Origin: Bradyrhizobium japonicum USDA 6
GTDB taxonomy: Bacteria > Pseudomonadota > Alphaproteobacteria > Rhizobiales > Xanthobacteraceae
Assembly: GCF_000284375.1 (NCBI RefSeq)
Contig: NC_017249.1
Location: forward strand, 7,433,001 to 7,497,000
Length of the DNA stretch: 64,000 bases
Reading direction: 5' to 3'
Both the position numbers and the translations under genes were made by a program. Position 1 is the first letter of the stretch. Each line of letters begins with the position of its first letter. The notes below the pieces were generated by a model. The model did no database searches. It had not been told where the DNA came from and was given only the letters and a program-made list of their open reading frames with translations. Shown here piece by piece: positions 44,114-52,109 of the stretch.

Positions 44114-45448
44114 CTACTGCTTCAACGTCTCCAGAAACCGCACCGGCTCGCCCTGCGAGGCCGTCACCAGCTCGCCCTGCCACATCACGCGGCGGCCGCG
44201 GATGAAGGTGCCGACGGGCCAGCCGGTAACGCGGACGCCGTCATAGGGGGTCCAGCCGGCTTTGGACGCCACCCATTTGTTGGTGATGGTTTCGCTGCGC
44301 TTGAGATCGACGACCGTGAAGTCGGCGTCGTAGCCTGCGGCAATGCGGCCCTTGCAGGCCATGTTGTAGAGACGCGCGGGGCCCGCGCTGGTGAGGTCGA
44401 CGAAGCGCGCCAGCGACAGGCGGCCGGCGTTGACGTGGTCGAGCATGAGCGGCACCAGCGTTTGCACGCCGGTCATGCCGGAGGGCGAGGCCGGATAGGT
44501 CTTCGACTTCTCTTCCAGCGTATGCGGGGCATGGTCGGAGCCGAGCACATCGATGATGCCCTGCTCGATGCCGCGCCAGATGCCGGCGCGGTGATCGGCC
44601 CCGCGCACCGGCGGGTTCATCTGCGCCAGCGTGCCGAGCCGCTCGTAGCATTCGGGTGCGACCAGCGTCAGATGATGCGGCGTCGCCTCGCAGGAGGCGA
44701 CATCCTTGTGGTCGCGCAGGAACTCGATCTCTTCCTTGGTCGAGATGTGCAGCACGTGGATGCGCTTGCCGGTCTCGTGCGCGAGCTTGACCAATCGCTG
44801 CGTCGCCATCAGCGCGGCGGTCTCGTCGCGCCAGACCGGATGCGAACGCGGATCGCCCTCGATGCGCAGCGACTTGCGGTCGTTGAGGCGGTATTCATCC
44901 TCGGCGTGGAAGGCGGCGCGGCGGCGGATCACCTGGAAGATGCGGCGCAGGCTCTCGTCGTCCTCCACCAGCAGCGCGCCGGTCGACGAGCCGATGAACA
45001 CCTTGACGCCCGCGCAGCCGGGCGCGCGCTCCAGCACCGGCAGATCCTGCACGTTCTCGCGGGTGCCGCCGATGAAGAACGCGAAATCGCAATGCATGCG
45101 ATGATGGGCACGCTTCACCTTGTCGGTGAAGGTAGCCTCCGTCACGGTCAATGGCGACGTGTTCGGCATCTCGAACACGGCGGTGACGCCGCCCATCACG
45201 GCGCTGCGCGACCCTGTCTCGAGGTCTTCCTTCTGCTCCAGCCCGGGCTCGCGGAAATGCACCTGGGTATCCATCACGCCGGGCAGGATGTGGAGGCCCT
45301 TGCAGTCGATCACCTCGGCGGCGGAGGCCTGCGACAGCGGGCCCAGCTCCGCGATGCGGCCGTTGGTGATGCCGATATCGCGAACACCCTCGCCGTCCTG
45401 GTTGACGACGGTGCCGCCCTTGAGGATCACATCGAAGCGCTGGGTCAT
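44114..45448 (-). CDS. pyrC: Dihydroorotase-like amidohydrolase (Gln in place of first metal-binding His)
   Basis: A 444-residue cyclic amidohydrolase of the dihydroorotase/allantoinase type. Motifs: LHILPGVMDTQVHFREPGLE, EMPNTSPLT, GVKVFIGSSTGALL (metal-bridging Lys), HISTKEE, ATPHHLTL and LGSDHAPHTLEEK. The first metal-site pattern HxH reads QVH, so one metal ligand is changed. From memory, several Rhizobiales relatives share this. It may still be active with one or an altered metal site, or act on another ring amide. No pyrB nearby. Confidence 0.85.
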   Translation of the reverse strand: MTQRFDVILKGGTVVNQDGEGVRDIGITNGRIAELGPLSQASAAEVIDCKGLHILPGVMDTQVHFREPGLEQKEDLETGSRSAVMGGVTAVFEMPNTSPLTVTEATFTDKVKRAHHRMHCDFAFFIGGTRENVQDLPVLERAPGCAGVKVFIGSSTGALLVEDDESLRRIFQVIRRRAAFHAEDEYRLNDRKSLRIEGDPRSHPVWRDETAALMATQRLVKLAHETGKRIHVLHISTKEEIEFLRDHKDVASCEATPHHLTLVAPECYERLGTLAQMNPPVRGADHRAGIWRGIEQGIIDVLGSDHAPHTLEEKSKTYPASPSGMTGVQTLVPLMLDHVNAGRLSLARFVDLTSAGPARLYNMACKGRIAAGYDADFTVVDLKRSETITNKWVASKAGWTPYDGVRVTGWPVGTFIRGRRVMWQGELVTASQGEPVRFLETLKQ

Positions 45449-45549
45449 GGCTGAAGGCCTCTCTCATCCCCAAGCGCGGGGCTTGAGGTCTTGTCGTTTA
45501 TGCCCTGCGGGCTTACGTTCCGGAGCAACATGTCGCAAGAGATTTTCAC

Positions 45550-46425
45550 ATGAAATCAGCGTTTCTTCCCGACCGGAGCGTGGTCAAGGTCGCGGGCGAG
45601 GACGCGCGCAACTTCCTCAACGGCCTGATCACGACCGATCTCGACAGGCTGAAGCCGGGCCTGGGGCGATTCGGTGCGCTGCTGACGCCGCAGGGCAAGA
45701 TCATCGTGGATTTCCTGATCACCGAGGTGCCCGCAGGCCATGGCGGCGGGTTCCTGATCGACTGTCCGAAGGCGCTGGCCGAGGGCCTCGCCACCAAGCT
45801 GAAATTCTACAAGCTGCGCGCCAAGGTCACGGTGGAAAACCTCGATCTCGGCGTGCTCGCGGCCTGGGACGGCCAGCTCGCGGCGCAGCCGGACCTTGCG
45901 TTCGCCGATCCGCGCAATGAAGCGCTCGGCACTCGCATCCTGATCCCCGAAGATCTCAAGCAGAAGCTGTCCGATCTCATCGGCGCCGAGCTGGTCGACG
46001 CCGCCGAATACGAGACGCATCGTATCGCGCTCGGCGTGCCGCGCGGCGGGCTCGATTTCATGTACAGCGATGCGTTCCCGCACGAGACCAACATGGACCG
46101 CCTTGCCGGCGTCGATTTCGACAAGGGCTGCTATGTCGGCCAGGAGGTCGTCTCGCGCATGCAGCATCGCGGCACCGCGCGCACCCGCAGCGTCAAGGTG
46201 CTGCTCGATGACCTCTCGCCGGAGGCCGGCGTCAGTGTTATGGCCGGCGACAAGCCGGTCGGCACGATGGGCTCATCCGCGCAGGGCAAAGGCATCGCGC
46301 TGGTGCGTATCGACCGCGTTGCGGACGCGCTCGATGCCGGCCAGCCGCTCACCGCCGGCGGCCTCGCCGTGAGGCTCGCCGAACCCGACGTCGTCCGCAT
46401 TCCCCTGAAGCAGCCCATCGCATGA
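45550..46425 (+). CDS. ygfZ: YgfZ/GcvT-like folate-binding protein for Fe-S maintenance
   Basis: A 291-residue member of the YgfZ/CAF17 family. It has the key motif FDKGCYVGQEVVSRMQHRG and start DARNFLNGLITTDLDRL, plus ALLTPQGKIIVDFLI. Proteins of this family use tetrahydrofolate to maintain certain Fe-S enzymes such as MiaB. The stop overlaps the next start (ATGA), so it is coupled with tag. Confidence 0.93.
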   Translation: MKSAFLPDRSVVKVAGEDARNFLNGLITTDLDRLKPGLGRFGALLTPQGKIIVDFLITEVPAGHGGGFLIDCPKALAEGLATKLKFYKLRAKVTVENLDLGVLAAWDGQLAAQPDLAFADPRNEALGTRILIPEDLKQKLSDLIGAELVDAAEYETHRIALGVPRGGLDFMYSDAFPHETNMDRLAGVDFDKGCYVGQEVVSRMQHRGTARTRSVKVLLDDLSPEAGVSVMAGDKPVGTMGSSAQGKGIALVRIDRVADALDAGQPLTAGGLAVRLAEPDVVRIPLKQPIA

Positions 46426-47048
46426 GCCGAGCCCCCCGCCTGCATCCCGACGGAAAGACCCGCTGCCCCTGGCCCGGCGAAGACCCGCTCTATGTCGCCT
46501 ATCACGACACCGAATGGGGCGTGCCGGAATATGACGACCGTGCGCTCTATGAAAAGCTGATCCTCGACGGCTTCCAGGCCGGCCTTTCCTGGATCACGAT
46601 CCTGCGCAAGCGAGACAATTTCCGCAAAGCCTTCGATGATTTTCAGCCGGAGAAGATCGCGCGCTACAGCGACAAGAAGGTGCACGCGCTGATGAACGAT
46701 GCCGGCATCGTGCGCAATCGCGCCAAGATCGACGGCGCGATCCTGAGCGCGAAATCGTATCTCGACATCATGGAGAAGGGCCCGGGCTTCTCGAAGCTGT
46801 TGTGGGACTTCATGGACGGACGGCCCAAGGTCAACAATTTCAAGACCACTGCGAGCGTGCCGGCCTCGACGCCGCTGTCGATGCAGATCTCCAAGGAACT
46901 GTCTTCGCGCGGCTTCAAATTCGTCGGTCCGACCATCGTCTACGCCTTCATGGAGGCGACCGGCATGGTCAACGACCATCTCGTCGACTGCCATTGTCAC
47001 GCGAGCTGCGGCAAGACGCAGCGCAAGCCGCGCCTCAAGGCCAAATGA
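46422..47048 (+). CDS. tag: DNA-3-methyladenine glycosylase I (Tag)
   Basis: A 208-residue HhH-superfamily glycosylase that removes 3-methyladenine. Motifs: RCPWPGEDPLYVAYHDTEWG, AGLSWITILRKRDNFR, FKFVGPTIVYAFMEATGMVN and the zinc ligands C(17), H and DCHCH near the end. Coupled by ATGA overlap with both neighbours. Confidence 0.95.
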   Translation: MSRAPRLHPDGKTRCPWPGEDPLYVAYHDTEWGVPEYDDRALYEKLILDGFQAGLSWITILRKRDNFRKAFDDFQPEKIARYSDKKVHALMNDAGIVRNRAKIDGAILSAKSYLDIMEKGPGFSKLLWDFMDGRPKVNNFKTTASVPASTPLSMQISKELSSRGFKFVGPTIVYAFMEATGMVNDHLVDCHCHASCGKTQRKPRLKAK

Positions 47049-47659
47049 CCGCGAAGAAAACGGCACGCGATGCGGCATCCCGCGCCTGGCAGCGCATGCT
47101 GTCGGGGCGGCGGCTCGATCTGCTCGATCCCTCTCCGCTCGATGTCGAGATCGCCGACATCGCGCATGGGCTCGCGCGCGTGGCGCGCTGGAACGGGCAG
47201 ACCACCGGCGCGCACATCTTCTCGGTCGCGCAGCACACGCTTCTGGTGGAGACCGTGATGCGGCACGAGATGCCGCGCGTCGATGCGCGCATGCGGCTCG
47301 CCGCCCTGCTGCACGATGCGCCCGAATACGTGATCGGCGACATGATCTCGCCGTTCAAGGCCGTGCTCGACGGCCACTACAAGGCGGTGGAGAAGCGCCT
47401 GCTCGGCGCCATCCACATCCGCTTCGGCCTGCCGCCGGCGCTCCCCGAGGAGATCACGCAAGCCATCAAGGCGGCCGATCGCGGGGCGGCCTATCTGGAG
47501 GCAACCGAGCTTGCCGGCTTCAGCGAAAGCGAGGCGAAGCGCCTGTTCGGCAGGGACCCCGGCCTCTCCGACAGCGTCCGCCGCGACTACCTCACGCCCT
47601 GGACCGCGGCGCGGGCCGAGAAGCAGTTTCTGGAGCGGTTCAACGCGGTGTTCGCATAG
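47045..47659 (+). CDS. HD-domain phosphohydrolase (YfbR-like)
   Basis: A 204-residue HD-domain protein. The metal motif is ARWNGQTTGAHIFSVAQHTL, then RLAALLHDAPEYVIGDMISPF. This subfamily includes 5'-nucleotidases and other nucleotide phosphohydrolases. Overlaps tag by 4 bp. Confidence 0.88.
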   Translation: MTAKKTARDAASRAWQRMLSGRRLDLLDPSPLDVEIADIAHGLARVARWNGQTTGAHIFSVAQHTLLVETVMRHEMPRVDARMRLAALLHDAPEYVIGDMISPFKAVLDGHYKAVEKRLLGAIHIRFGLPPALPEEITQAIKAADRGAAYLEATELAGFSESEAKRLFGRDPGLSDSVRRDYLTPWTAARAEKQFLERFNAVFA

Positions 47660-47670
47660 CATCATCCCTT

Positions 47671-47768
47671 CGTAGGGTGGGCAAAGCGAAGCGTGCCCAC
47701 CAAACTAGCCGCGGTGTGCGCGGTGCGAAACGGTGGGCGCGGAGCGATGCGCCTTTGCCCACCCTACG
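47671..47768. repeat. GTAGGGTGGGCAAAG palindromic repeat, copy 2
   Basis: Begins CGTAGGGTGGGCAAAGCGAA and ends CTTTGCCCACCCTACG; same family as 38363-38456. It follows the HD gene and may serve as a transcript boundary. Confidence 0.8.
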
Positions 47769-47803
47769 AGCGCTCGCTATAATCAGCGGCAAAAAGGTCC
47801 GCC

Positions 47804-48310
47804 ATGATCCACGTCTGTTCCCTCGCCGCCCTTCCCGAAACCGTCCGCCTCACCAGGGCCAGCCATGTGCTGACCGTCATGGCCAATGTCGAGCAGGTGG
47901 CACGTCCGGTGTCGGTGCTGCCGGCCAACCATCTCAAGGTGTCGATGGACGACATCACCGAGGAGATGGACGGCTTCACCGCACCGTCCGAAGCTCATAT
48001 CGACCAGGTGTTGAATTTCGTGCGCGGCTGGGATCGCAGCGCCCCGCTGGTGGTGCATTGCTATGCCGGCATCAGCCGTTCCACCGCGAGCGCCTTTGCG
48101 GCCGTCTGCGCCCTCAATCCGGATCGCGACGAGATCGAGATCGCCAAGAAGATCCGCGCGGCTTCCCCGATCGCTTCGCCGAACCGCCGCATCGTCGGCC
48201 TTGCCGACCGCGCGCTTGGACGCAACGGCCGCATGCTGCGCGCGCTCGACGAGATGGGCCCGGGCGCCATGATGGTGGAAGGCCGCCCCTTCGTGATCGA
48301 GCTCAAATGA
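47804..48310 (+). CDS. Tyrosine phosphatase-like protein
   Basis: A 168-residue protein with the P-loop HCYAGISRSTAS (C-x5-R), followed by helices. It lies in the dual-specificity/atypical phosphatase group of rhizobial proteins. Cys and Arg are both present, so it is probably active. Coupled by ATGA to a 25-residue frame. Confidence 0.85.
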   Translation: MIHVCSLAALPETVRLTRASHVLTVMANVEQVARPVSVLPANHLKVSMDDITEEMDGFTAPSEAHIDQVLNFVRGWDRSAPLVVHCYAGISRSTASAFAAVCALNPDRDEIEIAKKIRAASPIASPNRRIVGLADRALGRNGRMLRALDEMGPGAMMVEGRPFVIELK

Positions 48311-48384
48311 CCGCTACGCGCCACAATGCAGGTGTTGCCGTCATGGCCGGGCTTGTGGCAGCACCTGCGATCATCATCGCATGA
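48307..48384 (+). CDS. Possible 25-residue coupling micro-ORF
   Basis: ATG at 48307 overlaps the phosphatase stop (ATGA), and its TGA overlaps the nadQ ATG (ATGA). The peptide ends AGLVAAPAIIIA, hydrophobic. It may couple translation of nadQ to the phosphatase gene, or be chance. Confidence 0.3.
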   Translation: MTATRHNAGVAVMAGLVAAPAIIIA

Positions 48385-49349
48385 GCGACAAGTTCCTGAC
48401 GCCGATCGAGATCGGCCTGACCGCGGCGATCGTCGCGATCGAGGACCATGAGCCGCTGATCCTCACCGCACACAGCAGTGATGGGCTGGCGGGCCTGCCG
48501 TTCGGCCCCTTCGATGCGCTCAGCCATCGCACGTTCGAAATCGGCCTGCGCGCCTGGGTCGAGGCGCAGGCGGGCTTGCGGCTCGGCTATGTCGAGCAGC
48601 TCTACACGTTCGGCGATCGCGGCCGTCACGCGGAGGCCGGCGACACCGGCGCGCATATGGTGTCGATCGGCTATCTCGCGCTGACGCGCGCGGTGGGCGG
48701 CGAGCTCGCAGCGACCGGTGCGAGCTTCGAACCGTGGTATCGCTTCCTGCCCTGGGAAGACTGGCGCGAGAAGCCGCCCGCGATCATCGCCCGTGACATC
48801 ATTCCGGCGCTGACGCTATGGGCCGAGGAGGAGACGCCGGAGACCACACGCGCGCTGCCGCGCCGGGATCGCGTGCGGTTCTATTTCGGTCTCGACGGCG
48901 CGCCCTGGGACGAGGAGCGCGTGCTCGACCGCTACGAGCTCTTGTACGAGGCCGGGCTGATCGAGGAGGCGCGGCGCGACGGCCGTCCTGCGGCATTGGC
49001 GCGCAAGGAGCTTCCCGCGCTCGGCACCTCCATGCGGTTCGATCACCGCCGGATTCTCGCGACAGCGATCGCGCGGCTGCGTGCAAAACTGAAGTATCGT
49101 CCTGTGGTGTTTGAACTTTTGCCCGCGGACTTCACACTCACTGAATTGCAGTACACGGTGGAGGCGATCTCCGGCCGGCACCTGCACAAGCAAAATTTCC
49201 GCCGCCTGGTCGAAACCGAAGCCCTGGTCGAACCGACCGGCGTGATGTCGACACAGACCGGCGGACGGCCGGCGGCGCTCTACCGCTTCCGCCGCGACGT
49301 GCTCCAGGAACGACCCGCGCCGGGCTTGCGCGTACGGTCCCGGCGCTAG
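48381..49349 (+). CDS. nadQ: NadQ-like NAD biosynthesis regulator (Nudix-HTH)
   Basis: A 322-residue protein of the COG4111-type group: a degenerate Nudix domain (IVAIEDHEPLILTAHSSD..., YVEQLYTFGDRGRH) and a C-terminal winged helix (FELLPADFTLTELQYTVEAI, NFRRLVETEALVE, RPAALYRFRRD). In alphaproteobacteria NadQ represses nadABC when NAD-related signals are high (established for the family). A TACTCA-N3-TGAGTA palindrome before nadA at 61829 is a likely target. Confidence 0.88.
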   Translation: MSDKFLTPIEIGLTAAIVAIEDHEPLILTAHSSDGLAGLPFGPFDALSHRTFEIGLRAWVEAQAGLRLGYVEQLYTFGDRGRHAEAGDTGAHMVSIGYLALTRAVGGELAATGASFEPWYRFLPWEDWREKPPAIIARDIIPALTLWAEEETPETTRALPRRDRVRFYFGLDGAPWDEERVLDRYELLYEAGLIEEARRDGRPAALARKELPALGTSMRFDHRRILATAIARLRAKLKYRPVVFELLPADFTLTELQYTVEAISGRHLHKQNFRRLVETEALVEPTGVMSTQTGGRPAALYRFRRDVLQERPAPGLRVRSRR

Positions 49350-49400
49350 ATCCTAGGATTTGCGTGACCGGCCCCTGCCCGCCGGTTGCCTGGAGGCTTC

Positions 49401-52106
49401 ATGTTCGACGGCCCGTTTGACGTCTTTGCGCTGATCATTGCGATCATCGCTGTCCTGATCGCGATCAAGGCCTCCAGCCAGGCGGCCGAGCTGCGCCGCC
49501 GGCTGGCCTCGCTCGAAGAGGTGTTTTACGCGCAGCGGCAGGTGCAGCCGCCGCCGCTGATGCCCGCGCAGGTGCAGGCCGAAGCGCCCGCGACGACGGC
49601 CGCCGAGCCGCCGCCGCTCGCGCCCGAAGCCGAAGCGGCTCCGCCTCCGCTCGTCACCGAAGAGGTTTCACCGCCGCCGCTCGCAGCGAGCACCGAGGCC
49701 GATACGCCGCCGCCCCTGCCCGCGCCGGCGCCCGGCTTCGAGGAGCGGCTCGGCACGCGCTGGGTGGTCTGGATCGGCGGCCTTGCGCTCGCGCTCGGCG
49801 GCTTCTTCATGGTGCGCTATTCGATCGAGGCGGGCCTCGTCGGCCCCGGCGTGCGCGTGTTCCTCGGCGGGCTGTTCGCAGCCGCGCTGCTGGGCGCCGG
49901 CGAATGGTCGCGGCGCAAGGAGACCATCTCCAACATCGCGGCGCTGCCGATCGCCAACATCCCCGCGATCCTCACCGCGGCCGGAACGGCCGTGGCGTTC
50001 GCGACCATCTACGCGGCCTATGCGCTCTATGGCTTCCTCGTGCCCGCCACCGCGTTCGTGCTGCTCGGCCTCGTCGCGCTCGGCACTCTCGCCGCGGCAC
50101 TGTTGCATGGGCCCGCGCTCGCGGGCCTCGGCGTGGTCGGCGCGTTCGTGACGCCGATCCTCGTCTCCAGCGGCAAGCCGGACTATTGGGCGCTCTATAT
50201 TTATCTTGCGATCGTCACCGCCGCGAGCTTCGGTCTCGCCCGCATCCGGCTGTGGCGCTGGCTCGCGGTCACGACCATCGCCTTCGCCGTGCTCTGGATC
50301 TTCCCGGGGCTCGATACCAGCGAGCTGCAGGTTGCGCCGCACGCCTTCCATGCGATCGCGGGCTTCGTGCTCGCAGCCCTTCTCGTGGTCTGCGGCTTCA
50401 TGTTCGGTCCGACCATCGAGGACGGCGAGATCGAGCCGGTGTCGTCGAGCTCGCTCGGCGCCTATCTGTTCGGCGCGATGCTGATCGTGCTGTCGAGCGC
50501 GCATGCGGACCTTGCGCTGATCGCCTTCACGCTTCTCGTTGGCGGGACGCTGTTCGTCGCCTGGCGCGCGCCGGCGGCGACCGGCGCGCTGGGCGCGGCC
50601 GCAGCGACCGTCTTCATCGTGTTCGCCGAATGGGCGGTGCGCGCTAACCCCGACATGCTGGTGCTGCCGGGCGGCCCGATGCCCGGCGTCGGACCAACTG
50701 CGATCGACAGCTCGGTGACGTTGCATCTGGTGATGGCCGCGATCTTCGCTGCCGGCTTCGGCATCGCGGGCTTTCTCGCGCAAGGCCGCTCGAACTCGGC
50801 GGTCATCCCGGTGGTGTGGTCGGCGGCAGCGGTTGCGACGCCGATCGCTATCCTCGTTGCGCTCTACGCGCGCATCGCCCATCTCGACCGCTCGATCCCG
50901 TTCGCGATTCTCGCGGTGCTGCTCGCCGCCGCCTTTGGCGCTGCGACCGAAGCGCTGGCGCGCCGCGAAGATCGGCCGGGCGCTGCGACCTCCGTCGCGC
51001 TGTTCGCGACCGGCACGCTCGGCGCGCTGGCGCTGGCGCTGACCTTCGCCCTCGAAAAGGGCTGGCTCACCATCGCGCTGGCGCTGATGTCGCTCGGCAC
51101 GGCCTGGATCTCGCTGCAGCGGCCGATCCCGGTCCTGCGCCGGCTCGCCGCCATCTTTGCCGCGATCGTGACCGCGCGCATCGGCTATGATCCGCGCATC
51201 GTCGGCGATGCCGTCGGCACCACGCCGATCTTCAACTGGCTGTTGTGGGGCTACGGCCTGCCGGCGGCCTCGTTCTGGGGCGCGAGCATCTTCCTGCGCC
51301 GCCGCAGTGACGATCCGCCGCTGCGCATCGTGGAGGCTGCCGCGATCCTGTTCACCGCGCTGCTCGCCTTCATGGAGATCCGGCATCTCGCCACCGGCGG
51401 CCGCATGACCTCGCCGCCCTCGCTGCTCGAATTTGGCCTGCAAGTCTGCGTCGCGCTCGCCATGGCGATCGGGCTGGAGCGGCTGCGGCTGAGGAGCCAC
51501 AGCATGGTTCACAATGTCGGCGCGGTCGTGCTCACCGCGATCGCCGGGCTCATCAGCGTGTTCGGCCTGCTGATCCTGGAGAATCCGTGGCTGCTCTCCA
51601 GCGTCGATGTCGGCGGTCTCGTCTTCAACCTGCTGCTGCTCGGCTACGCTCTCCCGGCGGTGCTGATGCTGCTGCTGTCCTATGCGGTGGCAGGACATCG
51701 CCCCGTCGCCTATGCGAACACGATTGCCGGCGGTGCGCTGGTGTTCGCGCTGACCTATTTGACGCTGGAGATCCGCCGCTTCTATCACGGCCCGGTCCTG
51801 CTTTACGGCGCCACAACGGGCGCCGAGCAATACACCTATTCGATCGGCTGGCTCGCCTTCGGCGTGGTGCTGCTCGGCGTCGGCATTCTCGTCAACTCCG
51901 AGCGGGCACGGCTGGCGTCGGCCGCGGTGATCGCGCTGACGATCCTGAAGGCCTTCGTGATCGACATGTCGACGCTGACAGGCGTCTATCGCGCGCTGTC
52001 GTTCATGTGCCTCGGCATCGTGCTGGTCGCGATCGGCTGGCTCTACCAGCGCATCCTGTTCCGGCGGCAGGTCGCACCGCCGCCGGCTCCGCAGGCGAGC
52101 ACTTGA
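49401..52106 (+). CDS. DUF2339 multi-TM membrane protein
   Basis: A 901-residue membrane protein. Residues 1-35: TM then coiled coil (KASSQAAELRRRLASLEEV). Residues 45-110: Pro/Ala/Glu-rich linker (APATTAAEPPPLAPEAEAAP). From about 115 (FEERLGTRWVVWIGGLALAL) there are more than 20 hydrophobic helices. This fits DUF2339, function unknown. GGAGG precedes ATG 49401 by 4 nt. It ends 3 bp from the convergent MCP gene. Confidence 0.9.
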   Translation: MFDGPFDVFALIIAIIAVLIAIKASSQAAELRRRLASLEEVFYAQRQVQPPPLMPAQVQAEAPATTAAEPPPLAPEAEAAPPPLVTEEVSPPPLAASTEADTPPPLPAPAPGFEERLGTRWVVWIGGLALALGGFFMVRYSIEAGLVGPGVRVFLGGLFAAALLGAGEWSRRKETISNIAALPIANIPAILTAAGTAVAFATIYAAYALYGFLVPATAFVLLGLVALGTLAAALLHGPALAGLGVVGAFVTPILVSSGKPDYWALYIYLAIVTAASFGLARIRLWRWLAVTTIAFAVLWIFPGLDTSELQVAPHAFHAIAGFVLAALLVVCGFMFGPTIEDGEIEPVSSSSLGAYLFGAMLIVLSSAHADLALIAFTLLVGGTLFVAWRAPAATGALGAAAATVFIVFAEWAVRANPDMLVLPGGPMPGVGPTAIDSSVTLHLVMAAIFAAGFGIAGFLAQGRSNSAVIPVVWSAAAVATPIAILVALYARIAHLDRSIPFAILAVLLAAAFGAATEALARREDRPGAATSVALFATGTLGALALALTFALEKGWLTIALALMSLGTAWISLQRPIPVLRRLAAIFAAIVTARIGYDPRIVGDAVGTTPIFNWLLWGYGLPAASFWGASIFLRRRSDDPPLRIVEAAAILFTALLAFMEIRHLATGGRMTSPPSLLEFGLQVCVALAMAIGLERLRLRSHSMVHNVGAVVLTAIAGLISVFGLLILENPWLLSSVDVGGLVFNLLLLGYALPAVLMLLLSYAVAGHRPVAYANTIAGGALVFALTYLTLEIRRFYHGPVLLYGATTGAEQYTYSIGWLAFGVVLLGVGILVNSERARLASAAVIALTILKAFVIDMSTLTGVYRALSFMCLGIVLVAIGWLYQRILFRRQVAPPPAPQAST

Positions 52107-52109
52107 GGA

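Noticed and set aside
49668..51830. 720-codon frame antisense to the DUF2339 gene
   Set aside because: Low-complexity Arg/Glu/Asp composition typical of antisense frames in GC-rich DNA; the sense strand encodes a clear multi-TM protein.
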